From Flavobacteriaceae bacterium (GTDB taxonomy: Bacteria > Bacteroidota > Bacteroidia > Flavobacteriales > Flavobacteriaceae): DNA of 64,000 bases. Each line of letters starts with the position of its first letter. The stretch's first letter is position 1. The notes under the pieces were generated by a model. That model did no database searches, was not told the origin of the DNA, and saw nothing but the letters and a program-made list of their open reading frames with translations. The position numbers and the translations under genes are program-made. The DNA lies in contig JAPOSZ010000021.1 of the NCBI GenBank assembly GCA_026709415.1, positions 42,139 to 106,138 on the forward strand, read 5' to 3'. Below are positions 19,696 through 29,375 of this stretch, one piece after another.

Positions 19696-21181
19696 ATACA
19701 TCAAGGTTAATTCAAAAATTTATTTGCCAGAATGGGAAAATGATCTTTCAGAATGGAAATTTCTTACACACCAAACAGACTTACTAAAAAAAAGAGTTGT
19801 TACTCAGAAGTCATTTGAAAATAAGCATTACACATTTTTCAAAAGTTTTCCTGTTATTGATCAGGTAATAAGCACCCTTGAAACAAATAGCGACTCATTA
19901 AGGCCTTTTTCAGAACTAATTCATTCAAACGATAATTTTTATGAAAAATATTTTATCGATGAAATAATAGAATCCATTTTAAAAATTTACAACTTATCTC
20001 CTACCACTCAGAGATTTTTATTGTTGGGGTATGTCAACCGTCAAGATAATCACAACCAAAAACTCAATCAAGAAAATAAAATTTCTTTTTTCAAATATTT
20101 TGGCGATAATAAATTCATCGATTACGTCCAAACTAAAAAGATAGGTTTGTTATCGGAGGTCCCTGTTTCTGAAGTAGTTAAATATTCCATTGAAAATAAA
20201 TTAGATCCACAAAAATCTCTGAATAACTGTGGCATTGATATCGACTTAAATTCTTCATTCTTCAATCAATTAGAAACCCAATACACTCTCGAGTTGCTCA
20301 AAACTATTTCGTTTGAAAGCCACCATCCACTATCCAACAATATCATTAATAAAAAGCTTTACCATAGAAAATTTACCAAACCCGAACTTATTGGACATCA
20401 GATCATAAAAATCATCCTTGACCATCCTAGTAAAAAACATGAATCTTGGACAGAAATGATTCTTGAATTCGCTGGAGATCCTAGATCTAAAGAAGGAACA
20501 AGATATCGGAAATGGTGGGGTATTCTTGGTGAAAAATATATAAAGGGTTTTGAAAAATTACTTTCTCAATTAGATATTTTATTTTTTTTAGATGCATTAA
20601 AAGAGTTTGCAATAGAAAACGACTCAGATATGAAACGAATGTTTCATAGCAGAAAAAAATTCTTAACTGGTCTTGCTACACATGATCTCATCATATCCTC
20701 AAGATTGTTTTTACCAAGTGAGGTTAAAAAATACATTGAGAAAAATCAATCAAATATTAGTTTGTCGTATGTATGCGATTTAACTTCTAGTAAGCGCAAA
20801 TCTATTATTTACATCAAAGTTGGTTCTTTTCACATTTTTGAAGGGAGTCACAACTGTAAAATTAGAATCTATCCGAAATCTCCTCCGCATACATTATTGC
20901 CATTTGATTCTCCTAGCTTAAAAACCATCGAGTATCGTGAAATAACCACAGAATTGGAAAGAAATTTTAAAGATTATTATTCAAATAATTATATCTCCAA
21001 ATCCCATTCAACAAATGGATCTTGGAAAAAACATGTCATACAGTTTATAAAACCTGCACTTACAAACATTAATCAAAAAACTCTATTCACAGAAGAGGAG
21101 TATAACCGATTTAGACATAGTTTTTACAGAACTCTAAATCCTTTCAGGTTCGGATTTTCTAGTAAATTTTGGAACAAATAA
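19685..21181 (+). CDS. zorC: ZorC, EH-signature domain protein
   Basis: A protein of 498 residues starting at ATG 19685, which overlaps the zorB stop by 11 bases; the longer open frame from 19631 has no good start. It is helical in the N-terminal two thirds. The C-terminal third has the pattern of the EH-signature domain found in ZorC (around RKKFLTGLATHD, YIKVGSFHIFEGSHNCKIRIY and HSTNGSWKKHVIQFI). In type I Zorya, ZorC is a cytoplasmic DNA-associated effector partner of ZorD. The call relies as much on its position between ZorB and the Snf2-type ZorD as on motif similarity. Confidence 0.8.
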   Translation: MNSRYIKVNSKIYLPEWENDLSEWKFLTHQTDLLKKRVVTQKSFENKHYTFFKSFPVIDQVISTLETNSDSLRPFSELIHSNDNFYEKYFIDEIIESILKIYNLSPTTQRFLLLGYVNRQDNHNQKLNQENKISFFKYFGDNKFIDYVQTKKIGLLSEVPVSEVVKYSIENKLDPQKSLNNCGIDIDLNSSFFNQLETQYTLELLKTISFESHHPLSNNIINKKLYHRKFTKPELIGHQIIKIILDHPSKKHESWTEMILEFAGDPRSKEGTRYRKWWGILGEKYIKGFEKLLSQLDILFFLDALKEFAIENDSDMKRMFHSRKKFLTGLATHDLIISSRLFLPSEVKKYIEKNQSNISLSYVCDLTSSKRKSIIYIKVGSFHIFEGSHNCKIRIYPKSPPHTLLPFDSPSLKTIEYREITTELERNFKDYYSNNYISKSHSTNGSWKKHVIQFIKPALTNINQKTLFTEEEYNRFRHSFYRTLNPFRFGFSSKFWNK

Positions 21182-21222
21182 ATGTTTGGTTGTTCTACAT
21201 TTTATGAAATGATGTAAGTCAT

Positions 21223-24200
21223 ATGCCGAAAGAAATTATAGAAAATCATATTTCATTTCAGATTGTTCACGGACAAGAGTGGATTTCGTTTGTTTTTGAA
21301 GAAAAGGAATACCAAAATTTAAAAACTAAATCAAAAAATCTTGACCTAAAAGTAGCTTTGCTTCATGATTTTCTCTTGGATGAATTCATTAGAACTAAAA
21401 AATACCGAAAATTAGATAGGGGGTGGTCTGTGATGTCAACCGATTTTATGCGTATACAACAAGATTTCTTTGAAGCAGTTGGGTTGCCGATTAACAGATT
21501 AGAAGGTGATATCTCACTTCGTGTCAAGGGTATTAATGCCTATGATAAGCACTTTTCTATATCAGTGAACTTTTCACTACCCAACCAATCTGATAGCAGG
21601 CCTTATTATACAGCCGGTTACATCTTAAAAACGGGCAATAGGATGTATCACTTGGATACAAATCAAGAAAACGCGTTTCGTACTTACCGTAGCTATTTTG
21701 AAAACTCAAACAAAACAGCTCAAGATCACTATCATTTAGTCAGCGTCTTTAAAAAAATTGGCTCTCAAAAAGTCAAAGTTGATACAAATAGATTCGATAG
21801 ATTAGAAATTTCGGACGTAGAAAAAGTAGGGGTTAGAGTAACTAAATTAGATTCTGGAAACATAGAACTATCTCCAAACCTCATTGGTTCTGTATCCAAT
21901 GACGAAGCAAGAATCAATAGGGAACTGAAACACATGAAGCCAAACAGTGATTCAACAACATTACATGTAGGAAATGAATTGATTCAAATAAAAGGGAAAC
22001 AATTAAAAGCTGTTAAAAAACTCCAGAAAAAAAGATTAATACCAAGAGAAGAATCCACAACATTTATTGAAAATCCGGGCTCTTATTTGGATCCAGAACT
22101 ATTTGATTTATCTCATTTTTCTATTAGGGTAGAAGGTATCCAAAAATTCACGAGAATTCCTTTAGTTGATTTTGATGAAATTAAGAATGATTGGTTTTTA
22201 ACCAACAAAGCCCCCATTGAATACCCAATGCAACTCATTTCTAAAAAACTGATCAAAAATGAGGAGGATATCGAAGAGTTTGAAAAACTAGCTATTCAAG
22301 CTTATGATTCTAAAAACGACAAAATTTTATATAAAAGAAAAGAAGTAAGTCTTCCAGAGAGAAAACAGTTAGATGAATGGATTGAAGAATTGAAAACTAT
22401 TATTCGAAAGCTTGAAAAAGAAAAGTTAGAAAAGAATCAAAAGGAAAATGATGATTCTGATGTGATTAAACCTGAAGAATCGAAAATTCATTATGCCATT
22501 AAGTTTTTTCCAAAAAACAAAGCATTGAGAAATTTGTACACGGAGAGTAACGCTTTACCTAAAGATATTTATAGTACTCTGAATCTCAATTTCAAACCTT
22601 TGGAACACCAAAAGGAAGCTGTTAAATGGATTTATAATATTTATCAATCTTCACTTAAATCGAAAGGTAGAATTAGAGGAGGGATTTTAGCAGATGACAT
22701 GGGTTTGGGGAAGACTTTAACATGTCTTCTTGGAATGAAATCTATTGTCGACTATCATAGTGAGGTTAATAAAAAAAATGATAAATCCTTTATGGTCGTT
22801 GCACCAGTTACTTTATTGAAAAACTGGAAGGAAGAGTACGAAAAGTTTTTTAATATAGGGTTCTTTACTGATATTATTATTCTCAATACTCAAGCAGATT
22901 TGGACAAATTCAAATTAACTAAGTACGAAGATGAAATCAAACAAGAACATACACCTGGTGAACCTCAGCTTAAAGAAATGGAACGAAGACTGAAAATCAA
23001 AAAAGATGGTTTTGGTGAAACTGCTTTAGATTTACCCGGTAGACTCATCTTAACGAACTATGAAACAATGGCTCGATATCAATTCTCTATGGGATTAATC
23101 GATTTTCATTGTGTCATCTTTGATGAAGGACAACGAATTAAAAACCCAAATACTATTGCAACAATAACAGCAAAAGCCCTCAAATCAGATTTAAATATTA
23201 TTTCAACAGGAACTCCAGTAGAAAATAGATTGCAAGAATTTTGGTGTCTGATGGATACTTGTAATCCTGAATTGTTAGGAACTAGTGAAGAATTTGTGAA
23301 TGCATATGTTCGACCATTGAACAAGAATAGGGATGAATCCTTTAAACTCAAATTAGGAAAAGATCTTTACTATGCGAGTTTGCCATTTTTAATCCGTAGA
23401 ACAAAGGAAGAGCTAAAGGATAAACTTGGAAATAAACTTCCCCAAAAGAAATTATTTAAAGGGCTGAAATCTGATAACGCTGAATATGACAGTGCTCTTG
23501 ATAAAATGATGCCTTCATCTCAATTAATCAACCTAAATGAAATAAGAAAACTGAAATTGATTGAGCATAAAAGATCATCAACTTTAGTCCATCTCAACCG
23601 AATCCGTGCTTGTATGTTACACCCAAGACTGACCTTCACCAATAACTCTAGTATAATTAATAACATCACAAAAGAAGAGTTTTGGTTTGAATCTGCCCGT
23701 CTTGAAGCACTGTATGCAATCATTACCAAAGTCAAAAATCTTGATGAAAAACTAATCATATTTGTGATTTCCCGTTCCATTCAGTATGTACTCAAAAACT
23801 GGATATATAGAGGATTTAATGTTTCTCCTGACATCATTTCTGGAATAACTAAAACCGAATCGGACAATATAGATGAAACAAGAATTGGTTTAATCAATAA
23901 ATTTTCCAAGCAAAACGGATTTAACATTATTATTTTATCACCAAGGGCGGCTGGCGTCGGTCTGAACATTACTGCTGCCAATCAAATTTTTCATTTAGAA
24001 AGAGACTGGAATCCTGCCAAAGAATCCCAAGCAAATGATAGGGCTTACAGAATAGGGCAAGATAAAAATGTGAATATCTACTACCCAATCAGCAAACATC
24101 CAACAGAAGAGAGTTTTGACATTGTATTGGATCATTTACTTAGTAGAAAAACCTTTTTAAAAGATACATTGATGACTTATCCAAAAAGCATAGAAAGTCA

Positions 24201-24225
24201 ATTAGGCTCTGAGATATTTAATTAA
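21223..24225 (+). CDS. zorD: ZorD, SNF2-family helicase/translocase
   Basis: A 1000-residue protein whose C-terminal half is a SWI2/SNF2 ATPase: motif I GGILADDMGLGKT (486-498), VVAPVTLLKNW (Ia), motif II FDEGQRIKN (DEGQ at 634-637), ISTGTPVENRLQEFW (III), SPRAAGVGLNITAANQ (V) and QANDRAYRIGQ (VI, about 936-946). Motif II is DEGQ instead of the usual DEAH/DEGH. The N-terminal half is the large ZorD-specific region. ZorD is the effector translocase of type I Zorya, acting on phage DNA in the cytoplasm. It starts at ATG 21223, 41 bases after zorC, and is followed by a TerB-N gene on the same strand. Confidence 0.9.
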   Translation: MPKEIIENHISFQIVHGQEWISFVFEEKEYQNLKTKSKNLDLKVALLHDFLLDEFIRTKKYRKLDRGWSVMSTDFMRIQQDFFEAVGLPINRLEGDISLRVKGINAYDKHFSISVNFSLPNQSDSRPYYTAGYILKTGNRMYHLDTNQENAFRTYRSYFENSNKTAQDHYHLVSVFKKIGSQKVKVDTNRFDRLEISDVEKVGVRVTKLDSGNIELSPNLIGSVSNDEARINRELKHMKPNSDSTTLHVGNELIQIKGKQLKAVKKLQKKRLIPREESTTFIENPGSYLDPELFDLSHFSIRVEGIQKFTRIPLVDFDEIKNDWFLTNKAPIEYPMQLISKKLIKNEEDIEEFEKLAIQAYDSKNDKILYKRKEVSLPERKQLDEWIEELKTIIRKLEKEKLEKNQKENDDSDVIKPEESKIHYAIKFFPKNKALRNLYTESNALPKDIYSTLNLNFKPLEHQKEAVKWIYNIYQSSLKSKGRIRGGILADDMGLGKTLTCLLGMKSIVDYHSEVNKKNDKSFMVVAPVTLLKNWKEEYEKFFNIGFFTDIIILNTQADLDKFKLTKYEDEIKQEHTPGEPQLKEMERRLKIKKDGFGETALDLPGRLILTNYETMARYQFSMGLIDFHCVIFDEGQRIKNPNTIATITAKALKSDLNIISTGTPVENRLQEFWCLMDTCNPELLGTSEEFVNAYVRPLNKNRDESFKLKLGKDLYYASLPFLIRRTKEELKDKLGNKLPQKKLFKGLKSDNAEYDSALDKMMPSSQLINLNEIRKLKLIEHKRSSTLVHLNRIRACMLHPRLTFTNNSSIINNITKEEFWFESARLEALYAIITKVKNLDEKLIIFVISRSIQYVLKNWIYRGFNVSPDIISGITKTESDNIDETRIGLINKFSKQNGFNIIILSPRAAGVGLNITAANQIFHLERDWNPAKESQANDRAYRIGQDKNVNIYYPISKHPTEESFDIVLDHLLSRKTFLKDTLMTYPKSIESQLGSEIFN

Positions 24226-24315
24226 TTCTTTGATACCTTGTCTACAACAGAGAAATTAGATTAAATTTTATTTACAATAATCCAATTTTCTTTTGATCTA
24301 AATACTAATTCATAA

Positions 24316-26397
24316 TTGAGATTTCAAAATTTTCGATGGATAAAACCTGGAGAACAAATTTCATTTCATGGATTTTCTAGTTCTTTAGGAAACTTTTATT
24401 ATTCGGATTTAGAACAAAGGGTATTGATTCCAAATATTGAATTATTGGCATCTGAAATAGGATGGCAAGAAAGTAAACCCTTTATTCCTAACATTGATTT
24501 TACAACAAATAAGAACTTTTGGATGAAAATCCCAGTTGTTGAGTACAAATCATTTTTAGCTTGGATAGAATCAGATAAAAATTACAATAGATTAACTATT
24601 AATGGATTTCAACACTATTTTAATGGGATTCAAAGAAGAATCTTGCATGATACAAACGAAAATTTAGTCGATAATGTTGAATACAGAAATCTTTTTCAAA
24701 AATTAAAAAATCTTTATGCTCATTTCATAAATCATAAAAAAATATCGTTTCAAATAAGGCAACTACTAGAAATAATGGCGATAAAGAATCTGAATCAAGT
24801 TGATTTAGATTGGTTGCTTGTAAATCCAATGAAGCCAAATTTACTACTTAAATTTTTGTTCGCAAAACACGCTACTTCTAAAATACCTATCTCAAAAGAA
24901 ATTGCCTTTGGTTGGTTTATATTCAATCATCAGATTTATAATGGTGATAAATCTTATTTTAATTTCGATGAGTTTAAAAAAATATTTTATGATTATTTTG
25001 ATTCTTATCTAAAAGAGAAGTGGATTATTGAAACCAAAGGCTTTCATGAAATAATCACCTACTCAATTCATTGCACGTCTTGTCCAACAAAAGTTGTAAT
25101 TAACAAAGAATTTTATGCTGGAAAATTACCCATAAAGGCTCAAAGAGATTTCATACATATTGGAACAAAGGTTAATAGCAGAGTCGAAAAAATTCATAAC
25201 TATTTAAAAACAATCAGCCTAAAATTTGATGAAAAGTCGAGCAATCTTGTTGACGATTACGATTCTCAAAGGTTTAAAAATTCAATCAAAAATCGAAAGA
25301 TTGAACTCAATAGAATACGAAATTGGATTCTTTCTCATCAAATGGGTCTTTACTATTTAGTTGATTTTCAAGAACTCATAGCATTTTTAACTAATACAAT
25401 AGAATCAAGTGTTTTGGAAGTTGAAACCACAATACTTAAACTCTTAATTCAAGACACAGGTTATGGTGTATCCCCAATATCAGAATTTCATATCATAGAA
25501 TCAAATCCTCACAATCAATATGTACTATTTGAATTTTCCAATAAAAAACTTCCATTCACTAAAAGAAAACAAACTGATTTCTATCAAATTATTATTTCGT
25601 CTGCAGTCTGGTTTAATTCTTCATCAACAAAATATTTGGACATACTTTTTCCTTTGAATAATTACATTAACTGTAAAAAGAATATTAATGAAACTGAGAA
25701 AAAATTATTAAACGCCTATGCTTATTGGCTCTTTCATATTGAATTGAATTTAGGAGATTTTCTTAATAAAAGAATTTCAAATCTTGTTAGTAAAGAAAAA
25801 AAGATTCTTGCAAATATGCTTGAGTACCTAGTACCCAATGATAATGGATTTATAAACTCTATCACTAAGAATAGATTAAATCAAATGGTATATTGGTTAA
25901 AAATACCCGAAAATGATTTTTCCAAAGAATTGAACTATTTAATAAAAGAAGGAAAAATTCTCAATTATAATAGCATCACCTTCTCTAGAAAAAACATAGA
26001 GTTGAAAGAACTTGATTTTGTAATACGTGAAACTATTATAACAGAGAAGGCTTTAGAAACAAGTCAGATCAAGGATCATTTACAACACATTTTTAAGGAA
26101 GATGAAATGGAAGAAAATCATGAATCGAAAGTTCTAAAAGAAAATTTTGATCTCGACAATGAAAATTTTGAAATATTGAAATTTCTATTTAAAAGAGATT
26201 ATCACAAAATAGAATCCATTTTATTAAAATGTAATGAATTGAAACTAATGGCTGATAATTCTATAGAATTAATCAATGACTGGGCGCTTGAATTATTTGA
26301 TGATGTACTAATTGAGAAAGAAAGTGATTTATTTTTGATTGTAGAAGAAACCAAAAATCTCATTTTGAAAAAATTTTCAAATCTTGATTGGCAGTGA
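24316..26397 (+). CDS. TerB-N/TerB/TerB-C protein linked to Zorya
   Basis: A 693-residue protein that starts directly with a TerB-N domain: FRWIKPGEQISFHGF at residues 5-19 and YFNGIQRRILHD near 101-112, where GIERR is changed to GIQRR. A TerB-like helical region lies near 457-545 (NETEKKLLNAYAYW) and a TerB-C domain near 613-693 (LKLMADNSIELINDW, then FDDVLIEKESDLF). It is a one-TerB-N version of the giant protein at 7449. It begins 90 bases after zorD, same strand, with no gene between, so it is probably the fifth gene of this Zorya operon. The only start near the domain is TTG 24316. Role unknown; a link to ZorD is inferred from position. Confidence 0.75.
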   Translation: MRFQNFRWIKPGEQISFHGFSSSLGNFYYSDLEQRVLIPNIELLASEIGWQESKPFIPNIDFTTNKNFWMKIPVVEYKSFLAWIESDKNYNRLTINGFQHYFNGIQRRILHDTNENLVDNVEYRNLFQKLKNLYAHFINHKKISFQIRQLLEIMAIKNLNQVDLDWLLVNPMKPNLLLKFLFAKHATSKIPISKEIAFGWFIFNHQIYNGDKSYFNFDEFKKIFYDYFDSYLKEKWIIETKGFHEIITYSIHCTSCPTKVVINKEFYAGKLPIKAQRDFIHIGTKVNSRVEKIHNYLKTISLKFDEKSSNLVDDYDSQRFKNSIKNRKIELNRIRNWILSHQMGLYYLVDFQELIAFLTNTIESSVLEVETTILKLLIQDTGYGVSPISEFHIIESNPHNQYVLFEFSNKKLPFTKRKQTDFYQIIISSAVWFNSSSTKYLDILFPLNNYINCKKNINETEKKLLNAYAYWLFHIELNLGDFLNKRISNLVSKEKKILANMLEYLVPNDNGFINSITKNRLNQMVYWLKIPENDFSKELNYLIKEGKILNYNSITFSRKNIELKELDFVIRETIITEKALETSQIKDHLQHIFKEDEMEENHESKVLKENFDLDNENFEILKFLFKRDYHKIESILLKCNELKLMADNSIELINDWALELFDDVLIEKESDLFLIVEETKNLILKKFSNLDWQ

Positions 26398-26495
26398 AAT
26401 CAAAAACTGCTAAGATTTGATCGATTATGATATTGCCTTTACTTTTGGCCCCCAACTTCATTCTATAACCATCTATGAATGAAATTATTTAACCT

Positions 26496-27362
26496 ATGAT
26501 TCAAACCAAGCACTTAGAATTATTTTCTACCTACCTGATTTTTACTTCTTCAGTTCTCATAGGAGTACAGACTTATGAATTTGGTAGTCCAACTGTGCGA
26601 GATGTATTCCATGGGCTTGAGTATTTCATCACATTGCTTTTTTCTATTGAATTTTATTTAAGACTCAAAAAACTCAGATTGAGTCAAAGGCATATGGAGA
26701 CAAAGAAGGTGGATCAAAAGTATCGATACCTCAATACCACAGAAGAAATCCGATGGCTCACATTTGATGGTCTGATTTTATTGGGGTCCATTCTAGGGAC
26801 TTTTATCATCCATTTAGGTTATTCCGAATTAATCTTTATCGCTCGATTGATACGAATCTTTCGCTTATTAAGATTGATTTCAATCAATAAGGAACTAAAA
26901 ACGATTTCACATAAGATATTTCAAACCACACAGACGGTTTTTGTCTTCGGATTTTTAATTGCCATTATTCTCTTTATTTATGCTGTTGTTGGTATGTTCT
27001 TATTTGATCAACAACATCTTGGAATATTAGATTTTAGCAGTTTACACCATGCGTTTTTTTCTCTAATGGCCGTATTAATTGATGGATATAATGAAGCTTA
27101 TATCGAAATAAGGGATTTCCAAGGACTGACTCAATGGATATCAATTCCTTACTTTATCTCTTATGCCTTTGTGTTGGTTTTGGTCACGCTCAATGTTTTT
27201 ATTGCGGTGATGACCAGCCAAGTTTGGGAAAAACTTCAAGTGAAAGAAACGATTGAAAAAGAAATCGATGAATCTGAAGAGAATCTACTCCAAAAAGTCA
27301 ATGAAACCCAACAAATGATATTGAATAAATTGGAAGCATTGGAAAAACAAATCAAAAAGTAG
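26496..27362 (+). CDS. Voltage-gated cation channel, bacterial Nav-like
   Basis: A 288-residue protein with the plan of a single-domain voltage-gated channel of the ion-transport family: six predicted helices, an S4 with regularly spaced arginines (ARLIRIFRLLRLI, 116-128), a pore loop, S6 (FVLVLVTLNVFIAVMTS) and a C-terminal coiled coil (about 248-288) for tetramer assembly. In NaChBac the filter is LESW; here the aligned residues are LIDGYN (194-199), keeping an acidic residue but replacing Glu-Ser-Trp, so ion preference cannot be predicted safely. It lies 98 bases downstream of the Zorya-linked TerB-N gene on the same strand. I take it as the start of the ordinary genome, but co-transcription is possible. 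Confidence 0.8.
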   Translation: MIQTKHLELFSTYLIFTSSVLIGVQTYEFGSPTVRDVFHGLEYFITLLFSIEFYLRLKKLRLSQRHMETKKVDQKYRYLNTTEEIRWLTFDGLILLGSILGTFIIHLGYSELIFIARLIRIFRLLRLISINKELKTISHKIFQTTQTVFVFGFLIAIILFIYAVVGMFLFDQQHLGILDFSSLHHAFFSLMAVLIDGYNEAYIEIRDFQGLTQWISIPYFISYAFVLVLVTLNVFIAVMTSQVWEKLQVKETIEKEIDESEENLLQKVNETQQMILNKLEALEKQIKK

Positions 27363-27435
27363 TATCGAGATCGCTGATCGGTCATTGATTGAAACTTTTA
27401 TTGTCTAGTGCAAACAACAAAAGAACCGACATCCA

Positions 27436-27726
27436 TCAAAAACTATCATCAAAATTAACCCGAATGTAATCCGTGGAAGGAACGGCTTGGCAACACAAAA
27501 CAAGACCTTCAGAAATTTCTCGATCAGTTAGAATTTCATTGTTTTTCATGGAGGCTTCTCCTTGTTCAATACGAGCCACGCAAGTACTACAAACCCCACC
27601 TTGACAAGAATAAGGAACGTCCAAACCAGAATCAAGAGCAACCTCTAAAATGGTTTTGTCTTCAGGATTTTCTAGCTCATGGGAAACATTTTCATAGATA
27701 ATTGCGATGGTTTTTGATTGTGCCAT
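27436..27726 (-). CDS. Plant-type 2Fe-2S ferredoxin
   Basis: A 96-residue ferredoxin with the plant-type cluster motif: Cys41, Cys46 and Cys49 in SCQGGVCSTC, and Cys78 or Cys79 in LVLCCQA. The fold begins with a beta strand pair (KTIAIIYENVSHEL) and the ILEVALDSGLDVPYSC loop typical of the family and of PaaE-like reductase C-termini. It is an electron carrier in the cytoplasm; the partner enzyme cannot be told from the context. It is monocistronic between a channel gene that converges on it and a transporter operon. Confidence 0.88.
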   Translation of the reverse strand: MAQSKTIAIIYENVSHELENPEDKTILEVALDSGLDVPYSCQGGVCSTCVARIEQGEASMKNNEILTDREISEGLVLCCQAVPSTDYIRVNFDDSF

Positions 27727-27839
27727 TGTTAAAATATTGGTGGTACAAATATAAAGCTTGATGACTGGATCGTTGGCAGGATGATGTTGGACATCACATG
27801 GCCTTGATGCAATTGCAAAATTGATGAATCAAATATGAA

Positions 27840-29375
27840 TTAAAAATCAGTGCTAGCTTTCTTCACTCTTTGACTTTTGCGACTGACTTCAATATGAATT
27901 CTTCGGACCGAGCGGATCAATGAATAAGTCACCAAAAAAAGAATCAATAAAAAGAGAATTCCTGAACTGACATTGACGGCTTGCATCGCACTGAGTCCCC
28001 CACCGATGAGCAGAGCAATAGCCACCAGGCCTTCGGTAACGGCCCAAAGAATTCGTTGCCCTACAGGAGGATTCAACTTACCTCCTGTTGAAATGCTGTC
28101 AATCACCAATGATCCACTGTCCGATGATGTAATGAAAAAGATAGCCACGACAATCAATGCCATCAAGCTGGTGATGATCGACCAAGGAAACTGCTTTAAA
28201 AAAACAAACATGGCAGTTGAACTATCATTCAAAACATCTGTTGAAATAATACCAGGCGTTTCCATTTCTAAGAGCAAAGCCGATCCACCAAGGGTGCTAA
28301 ACCAAAAAAAAGATAAAAAAACAGGAACGGCAATAACACCGAATACAAATTCACGCAACGAACGTCCTTTTGAAATTCGAGCAATAAACATACCCACAAA
28401 GGGAGCCCAAGCCACCCACCAAGCATAATAAAAAATAGACCATTGGTTTTGCCACTGAGGATTGATAAAAGCAGAAGACCACGTACTCAATTCGATAAAA
28501 CGCTGGAAATACATGCCCGAACTTTCGATGAAGATCCTAATGATCCCGAATGTATCTGACAAAAACAAAATGATGATTAAAAAAAGAGTGGCTAAAATGA
28601 TATTTAACTGGCTTAAAAAAAGAATCCCCTTTTTTAATCCAGTGACCACTGAAATAGTCGCGATCAGGGTAATGAAAGCGATGATGACGATTTGTGATTC
28701 AATACCCGCTTGAATACCAAATACATAATTGATTCCCGTCGCCAATTGAGTTGATCCGATTCCTAATGAAGTCGCAACACCAAATAATGTCGCTACGACG
28801 GCAATGATGTCGATCATATCTCCATAAATCGAGTATATTTTTTTACCGAGCAGTGGAAAAAAAATACTTCGAATGGAAAATGGTAATTTTTTATTGTAGG
28901 TATAATATCCCAAAGCTAGACCTAAAACACAGTAAATGGCCCAACCATGGACGCCCCAGTGTAAATAGGTAAATGTTAAGGACTGGATGGCTTTTTGGGG
29001 TTCACTAAAAGTTTCCATGGGGGGGTTGGCATAATGCGAAATAGGTTCGAAAACACCATAATAGAGCAGACCAATGCCCAATCCTGCAGAAAACAACATG
29101 GATAACCATGAAACCAAACTGAATTCAGGCTTGGTGTTTTCTCCGCCCAATTTGTATCGACCGTATTTTCCAAAGGCAATCCAAAGACTAGCAAGTACAA
29201 ATAAATTGACCCCTACAATGAATAACCAACTGGTATATTTGGTTACCGTTCCGTGAATGTTTTTAAAAAATTCTTCGACAGCACTACCACCAACAATGAC
29301 AATCGTTATAAAAAGTACAATGGTGATGATAGCGGGATAGAATACCCGAGGGTAGACTAAAAAATACTTTTTCAA
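27840..29375 (-). CDS. BCCT-family betaine/carnitine/choline transporter
   Basis: A 511-residue transporter with 12 predicted membrane helices. BCCT hallmarks are visible: SAGLGIGLLYYGVFEPISHY near 90-110, THWGVHGW-like HWGVHGWAIY near 140 and the signature AWWVAWAPFVGMFIARISKG near 315-335 followed by REFVFG. Members take up quaternary ammonium compounds such as glycine betaine, choline or carnitine with Na+ or H+. The start is TTG 29375, the first codon after the SusD stop, so it is the last gene of a susC-susD-BCCT operon. This combination suggests that the outer-membrane pair imports a compound later moved across the inner membrane by this carrier. Confidence 0.9.
   Translation of the reverse strand: MKKYFLVYPRVFYPAIITIVLFITIVIVGGSAVEEFFKNIHGTVTKYTSWLFIVGVNLFVLASLWIAFGKYGRYKLGGENTKPEFSLVSWLSMLFSAGLGIGLLYYGVFEPISHYANPPMETFSEPQKAIQSLTFTYLHWGVHGWAIYCVLGLALGYYTYNKKLPFSIRSIFFPLLGKKIYSIYGDMIDIIAVVATLFGVATSLGIGSTQLATGINYVFGIQAGIESQIVIIAFITLIATISVVTGLKKGILFLSQLNIILATLFLIIILFLSDTFGIIRIFIESSGMYFQRFIELSTWSSAFINPQWQNQWSIFYYAWWVAWAPFVGMFIARISKGRSLREFVFGVIAVPVFLSFFWFSTLGGSALLLEMETPGIISTDVLNDSSTAMFVFLKQFPWSIITSLMALIVVAIFFITSSDSGSLVIDSISTGGKLNPPVGQRILWAVTEGLVAIALLIGGGLSAMQAVNVSSGILFLLILFLVTYSLIRSVRRIHIEVSRKSQRVKKASTDF

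Noticed and set aside
27400..27425. Possible second MITE end (TCTAGTGCAAACAAC resembles the terminal repeat at 47250)
   Set aside because: Only about 9 bases match exactly and there is no opposite end nearby.
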